A DNA stretch of 5,730 nt from Planctomycetota bacterium (GTDB taxonomy: Bacteria; Planctomycetota; UBA1135; GCA-002686595), in the NCBI GenBank assembly GCA_013140785.1, contig JABFRZ010000534.1, positions 1-5,730 on the forward strand. Reading direction: 5' to 3'. Under the pieces are notes generated by a model, which worked only from the letters and a program-made list of their open reading frames with translations, did no database searches and was not told the origin of the DNA. Position 1 is the stretch's first letter, and the number at the start of each line of letters is the position of its first letter. Shown here in pieces: positions 5,186-5,730 of the stretch. A program made the position numbers and the translations under genes.

Positions 5186-5730
5186 CAGGCTTCGCAGATC
5201 TCGGGGTTGGTCGGAGCGCTGGTCGGCGCGGCCATCGCGTTCGGATTTGGCGTGAAGCTCGTCTCGCTCGACACGGTGGCCTGGCGGATGCGCGTCGCGG
5301 GGCGCGAGCGCAGGTAGTAGGTCGTCTTGAGACCCTTCTCCCAGGCGTAGAGGTACATCGAGCTGAGCTTCCCGATCGTCGGCGTCTCTATGAACAGGTT
5401 GAGCGACTGACTCTGGTCGAGGAACGGCCCGCGCGCGGCGGCCATGTCGATCAGTGCGCGCATGGGGAGCTCCCACACCGTGCGATAGAGCAGGCGCAGG
5501 TCCTCGGGGATCTCGTCGATGTCCTGGATCGAGCCCTCGGCGCGCTTGATGAGCTCGCGGATGCGCTCGGTCCAGAGTCCGCGCCGCGCGAGATCGGTCA
5601 CCAGGTAGCGGTTGATGACCATGAAGTCGCCCGAGAGCGTCTCGCGCTTGAACAGGTTCGAGAGCTGCGGCTCGATGCACTCGTAGCAGCCGGCGATCGA
5701 GGAGATCGCGCCCACGGCCACGATCTCCTC
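5179..5730 (-). CDS. nrdA: Ribonucleotide reductase class Ia, large (alpha) subunit, C-terminal fragment
   Basis: Catalytic subunit of class Ia ribonucleotide reductase, which makes deoxyribonucleotides from ribonucleoside diphosphates in the cytoplasm. Only the last 183 codons are in the window; the gene runs off the right edge, so its start is not visible. The fragment shows the conserved stretch ECIEPQLSNLF followed by LSGDF. It also has QSLNLFI, and the adjacent tyrosine pair in KTTYYLRSRPAT (Tyr138-Tyr139 of the fragment), matching the radical-transfer tyrosines Tyr730-Tyr731 of E. coli NrdA. The C-terminus has the redox-active cysteine pair CEAC (Cys179 and Cys182), which passes electrons from thioredoxin or glutaredoxin. 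The wording around the ECIEP and RSRPAT motifs resembles the eukaryote-like branch of R1 proteins more than E. coli NrdA; that is my judgement from memory. The gene ends in TAG, 11 bases before nrdB, so the two are surely co-transcribed. Confidence 0.96.
   Translation of the reverse strand, partial: EEIVAVGAISSIAGCYECIEPQLSNLFKRETLSGDFMVINRYLVTDLARRGLWTERIRELIKRAEGSIQDIDEIPEDLRLLYRTVWELPMRALIDMAAARGPFLDQSQSLNLFIETPTIGKLSSMYLYAWEKGLKTTYYLRSRPATRIRQATVSSETSFTPNPNAMAAPTSAPTNPEICEACQ

Noticed and set aside
4103..5680. A 525-residue reading of nrdB extended upstream
   Set aside because: The extra 171 residues are the antisense-frame shadow of nrdA and have no family character; the ATG at 5167 has a ribosome-binding site and the right length.
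1..5730. tRNA, rRNA, insertion sequence or integrase
   Set aside because: I saw no cloverleaf with a TTC loop, no transposase or recombinase motifs, and no terminal inverted repeats with target duplications. The only sizeable repeats are the DUF2442 copies.

Overview
This is a 5.7 kb piece of a high-GC bacterial chromosome. One hand-counted 60-base line inside nrdB is 65% G+C. Every gene I can support lies on the minus strand, so gene order reads from the right edge to the left. The lineage cannot be named from the sequence. An aerobic-type ribonucleotide reductase plus an accessory cluster fits many soil, sediment or marine high-GC phyla.

Right part (about 4103-5730): the 3' end of nrdA, cut by the window edge, and a complete nrdB. 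They are separated by 11 bases and encode the two subunits of class Ia ribonucleotide reductase. All expected NrdB metal ligands, the radical tyrosine and the C-terminal tail are present. This is the housekeeping anchor of the window.

Middle part (about 1885-4056): accessory genes. First comes a DUF2971-family gene with visibly lower G+C than nrdB. Next is a degenerate DUF2442 gene, then an overlapping mntA-hepT toxin-antitoxin pair (nucleotidyltransferase antitoxin and HEPN ribonuclease toxin). A second, differently broken DUF2442 gene follows. The two DUF2442 copies form direct repeats of about 90% identity over their best-aligned 147 bases, and they bracket the toxin-antitoxin pair.

Left part (1-1699): a Fic-family AMP-transferase gene with one missing base that splits it into two frames, then a 65-residue two-helix membrane protein of unknown function. 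The non-coding bases at the left edge contain inverted repeats.

Taken together, a conserved nrdAB operon is followed by a small, decaying accessory or stress island. It holds a HepT-MntA module, a Fic protein and duplicated DUF2442 genes. The parts belong to known families. What is unusual is the arrangement, and that aligning the two repeats lets each DUF2442 lesion be located to within a few bases. I do not see convincing evidence of a wholly undescribed system.
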